From positions 1 to 30,940 of the forward strand of contig JAEWZE010000050.1 in the NCBI GenBank assembly GCA_023395465.1: 30,940 nt of DNA, in the 5' to 3' direction. Positions 28,694 to 30,940 of the stretch are shown piece after piece (within the stretch, counting starts at the first letter, position 1; each line of letters opens with the position of its first letter). The position numbers and the translations under genes were made by a program. The DNA comes from Pseudomonadota bacterium (GTDB taxonomy: Bacteria; Pseudomonadota; Gammaproteobacteria; Xanthomonadales; Xanthomonadaceae). The notes beneath the pieces were generated by a model, which was not told where the DNA came from, ran no database searches, and worked only from the letters and a program-made list of their open reading frames with translations.

Positions 28694-30349
28694 ATGCGCC
28701 CCAGCTACTCCCGCCTCCGCACGCTGCTGACCACCGCCCTGCTGGTCCTGGTGGCGGCCGCCGGCGCGCACGCGCAGGAAAACCGCCTGCCCGACATCGG
28801 CTCTTCGGCCGGCAGCGTGCTCGGTCCGGTGCAGCAGGCCGAATACGGCCGGATGATGCTCGCGCAGCTGCGCCACTACGGCTACGTGCTCGAGGATCCG
28901 CTCACCGAGGCCTGGCTGCAGTCCACCGGCAATCGCCTGGCGGCGGTCAGCGACGATCCCGAGCAGCGCTTCACCTTCTTCATGATGAAGGACCGGAGCA
29001 TCAACGCCTTCGCCACGCTGGGCGGCTACATCGGCATGAACGCGGGCCTGGTGCTGGCGGCCGAACAGGAAGACGAGGTGGCCGCGGTGCTCGGGCACGA
29101 GATCGCCCACGTCACCCAGGCGCACGTACTGCGCAGCGTCGAGCGCGCCCAGCGCGACAGCATTCCGATCCTGCTCGCCATGCTCGGCGCGATCGCGATC
29201 GCGCAGTCGGCCGGCGGCAATTCCTCCGACGACGCGGCCATGGCGGCGATCGCCAGCGCCCAGGGCCTGGCGGCGCAGCGCCAGATCAACTACACCCGCT
29301 CCAACGAATCGGAAGCCGACCGCATCGGCATCCGCACCCTGGCCCGCGGCGGTTACGAACCCGAGGCGATGGCCAGCATGTTCGAGCGCATGCAGGCGGT
29401 CTCGCGGACCAACCAGGGCGGCGAGCGCGAACGCCTGCCGGACTACCTCAAGACCCACCCGGTCACCACCACGAGAATCAGCGAGGCCAAGGACCGCGCC
29501 TCGCGGCTGGGCGGGAGCACCGTGACCGGCTCGGTGTCCACGCCCGACGCCACGCGCACGCAACGGGTGCGGATCGACGGCGCGACCGTGCCCGACAGCC
29601 TGCGCGTGAGCGACAACCCGCTGCTGCCCTCGACCCTCACCCTGCTGGCGGGCCTGGACAGCGGCGAGAGCCGTGAATTCGGTTGGGCGCGCGAGCGCCT
29701 GCGGGTGCTGTCGGCCAACACCCCGGACGCCGCCGTGCGCGAGTACGAACTGATCGCCCGCGCCGCGCCGCTCGACGATGCGCAGCGCTACGGGCTGGCC
29801 GTGGCGCAGCTGCGCGCCGGCCGCGGCGAACAGGCAGTGGCCGGCCTGGCCGGGCTGCTGGACCGCCATCCGGGCGACCTGTGGATCACCCTGGCGCTGG
29901 CCGAGGCCGAGGCCCATGCCGGTCGCGCGGCCGCCGCCGACCGGCGCTTCGAGGGGCTGCTGGAGCGCATGCCGCGCAACCCGGCGGTGGCGCTGACTTA
30001 CGCCGACGTGCTGGTGGCGCGCAACACGCCCGAGGCCGGGCGCCGGGCCCAGGAGGTCCTGCGTCCGTTGCTCAACTCCAGCAGCGACGACCCGGCTTTC
30101 CAGCGCACCTTCGCCCGCGCCAGCGAGATCGCCGGCGATCCGGTCCGGGCCGGCGAATCCTGGGCCGAGGCGGCCTTCCTCAGCGGCCGCGAGGAGCAGG
30201 CGCTGGTCCAGCTGACCACGCTCCGCAAGCGCGAGGACCTGGACTACTACGCACGGGCGCGGATCGACGCGCGCATCGCCCGGATCACGCCGGTGGTGCT
30301 GGAACTGCGCCGCCAGGGCCTGCGCGATCCGGACCTGCGCCGCCACTGA
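28694..30349 (+). CDS. bepA: BepA-like periplasmic M48 metalloprotease with TPR region
   Basis: BepA assists assembly, or degrades misassembled forms, of the LPS transporter LptD and other outer-membrane proteins. The 551-residue protein has a signal peptide (LLTTALLVLVAAAGAHA, cleavage near Ala27). The M48 metalloprotease domain shows GHEIAH with zinc ligands His135 and His139, catalytic Glu136, and NESEADRIG with the third ligand Glu207. A short hydrophobic stretch follows HEXXH (IPILLAMLGAIAIAQ), as in BepA. The C-terminal half (about 330-530) is Ala/Leu-rich and helical, consistent with TPR repeats. The start at 28694 is chosen for the signal peptide; ATG at 28646 adds 16 residues. It is followed by phoB on the same strand. 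Confidence 0.9.
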   Translation: MRPSYSRLRTLLTTALLVLVAAAGAHAQENRLPDIGSSAGSVLGPVQQAEYGRMMLAQLRHYGYVLEDPLTEAWLQSTGNRLAAVSDDPEQRFTFFMMKDRSINAFATLGGYIGMNAGLVLAAEQEDEVAAVLGHEIAHVTQAHVLRSVERAQRDSIPILLAMLGAIAIAQSAGGNSSDDAAMAAIASAQGLAAQRQINYTRSNESEADRIGIRTLARGGYEPEAMASMFERMQAVSRTNQGGERERLPDYLKTHPVTTTRISEAKDRASRLGGSTVTGSVSTPDATRTQRVRIDGATVPDSLRVSDNPLLPSTLTLLAGLDSGESREFGWARERLRVLSANTPDAAVREYELIARAAPLDDAQRYGLAVAQLRAGRGEQAVAGLAGLLDRHPGDLWITLALAEAEAHAGRAAAADRRFEGLLERMPRNPAVALTYADVLVARNTPEAGRRAQEVLRPLLNSSSDDPAFQRTFARASEIAGDPVRAGESWAEAAFLSGREEQALVQLTTLRKREDLDYYARARIDARIARITPVVLELRRQGLRDPDLRRH

Positions 30350-30385
30350 TCGCGTACTGCGGCGCGGCCGTACGCGGTCATCATT

Positions 30386-30408
30386 GCGTCACAAAACTGT
30401 CGTTTAAT
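30386..30408 (+). promoter_or_regulatory. Possible Pho box and -10 element upstream of phoB
   Basis: GCGTCAC, AAAA, CTGTCGT at 30386-30403 has the spacing of a Pho box (two 7-bp repeats CTGTCAT with 4 bases between, 11-bp period). The second repeat matches 6 of 7 bases, the first only 4 of 7. TTTAAT at 30403-30408 could be a -10, but it abuts the box, closer than usual. Autoregulation of phoB is known in E. coli. Confidence 0.35.
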
Positions 30409-30449
30409 GCCCCGCATCGGCCACAGTGGCTGGCCTGGCAGGACCGGAC

Positions 30450-30940
30450 GTGCAGAAACGCATCCTGATCGTCGACGATGAACCCGCGATCCGCGAAATG
30501 GTCGCCTTCGCCCTGCGCAAGGGCGATTTCGAGCCGGCCCACGCCGGCGACGCACGCGAGGCGCAATCGGCCATCGCCGACCGGGTGCCGGACCTGATCC
30601 TGCTCGACTGGATGCTGCCCGGCACCAGCGGCCTGGAGCTGGCCCGCCGCTGGCGCAAGGACACCCTGACCCGCGACGTGCCGATCATCATGCTCACCGC
30701 CCGCGGCGAGGAGAACGATCGCGTCGGCGGGCTGGAGGCCGGGGTCGACGACTACGTGGTCAAGCCGTTCTCGGCGCGCGAACTGCTGGCGCGGATCCGC
30801 GCGGTGATGCGCCGCTCGCGCGAGGACGACGAGGACGGCAGCGTCAGCGTCGGCGGACTGCGCATCGACGGCGCCGCGCACCGCGTGTTCGCCAACGACC
30901 AGCCGGTCAGCATCGGGCCAACCGAATACCGGCTGCTGCA
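30450..30940 (+). CDS. phoB: Phosphate response regulator PhoB, 3' end missing
   Basis: PhoB is the OmpR-type response regulator of the phosphate-starvation regulon. The first 163 residues are in the window. The receiver domain has Asp9-Asp10, the phosphorylation site Asp53 (LLDWMLPG), Thr83 (IIMLTARGEEND) and Lys105 (VVKPFSARELLARI), all at the same numbers as in E. coli PhoB. The DNA-binding domain begins (VSVGGLRIDG...IGPTEYRLL) and is cut by the window end. The start is GTG at 30450, with AGGA about nine bases upstream, and leads directly into the first beta strand (QKRILIVDDEP). It lies 100 bp after bepA. The usual partner phoR would be downstream and is not visible. Confidence 0.93.
   Translation, partial: MQKRILIVDDEPAIREMVAFALRKGDFEPAHAGDAREAQSAIADRVPDLILLDWMLPGTSGLELARRWRKDTLTRDVPIIMLTARGEENDRVGGLEAGVDDYVVKPFSARELLARIRAVMRRSREDDEDGSVSVGGLRIDGAAHRVFANDQPVSIGPTEYRLL

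Noticed and set aside
28283..30346. A 687-codon minus frame opposite bepA
   Set aside because: BepA has signal peptide and HEXXH on plus; the minus product is shadow.

Overview
The window is about 31 kb of GC-rich chromosome carrying almost only housekeeping genes. Several things point to a gammaproteobacterium of the Xanthomonadaceae/Lysobacteraceae (Lysobacter, Luteimonas, Pseudoxanthomonas or Xanthomonas type): the gene order tig-clpP-clpX-lon-hupB-tRNA-ppiD, an NAD-type isocitrate dehydrogenase, the yafS/rnhA/dnaQ/gloB/mltD block, and close protein similarity to E. coli for ParC, FabI, ClpX and PhoB. The placement is inferred from recognised proteins and gene order. No database search was possible.

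Layout. 1-5.1 kb: the 3' part of parC, a thiopurine methyltransferase (tpm), then on the minus strand a bacterioferritin-like protein and a Na/Pi cotransporter with a PhoU-like C-terminal region. 5.2-8.6 kb: a membrane-anchored penicillin acylase-family Ntn hydrolase and a stand-alone PP2C phosphatase. 8.6-13.5 kb: dnaQ, rnhA and a yafS-like methyltransferase on minus, divergent from gloB and an mltD-like lytic transglycosylase, then fabI. 13.6-22.9 kb, all minus: the protein-quality-control block tig, clpP, clpX, lon, hupB, tRNA-Val, tRNA-Asp, ppiD. 23.2-24.0 kb: five minus-strand tRNA genes (Pro, Arg, His, Lys, Leu in order of transcription). 24.1-30.9 kb: a Bax inhibitor-1/YccA-like membrane protein, an NhaC-type antiporter, NAD isocitrate dehydrogenase, an AhpD-like protein, glutaredoxin, a BepA-like M48 protease, and the 5' part of phoB, cut by the window end.

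How the genes fit together. Trigger factor, ClpXP, Lon and PpiD cover folding at the ribosome, cytosolic proteolysis and folding at the inner membrane. A sigma-32-like promoter lies just upstream of lon. BepA and the transglycosylase act in the envelope. Glutaredoxin and the AhpD-like protein are thiol-redox proteins. The Na/Pi transporter and PhoB both concern phosphate but lie 25 kb apart.

I found no mobile element, CRISPR array, toxin-antitoxin pair, phage gene or defence system, and no convincing undescribed system. The best leads are small: a bacterioferritin lacking the haem-ligand Met, the internal promoter and terminator layout of the tRNA cluster, a hupB-tRNA-tRNA unit ending in one strong terminator, the sigma-32-like lon promoter, and a possible Pho box before phoB. 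The many very long ORFs opposite real genes are high-GC shadows.
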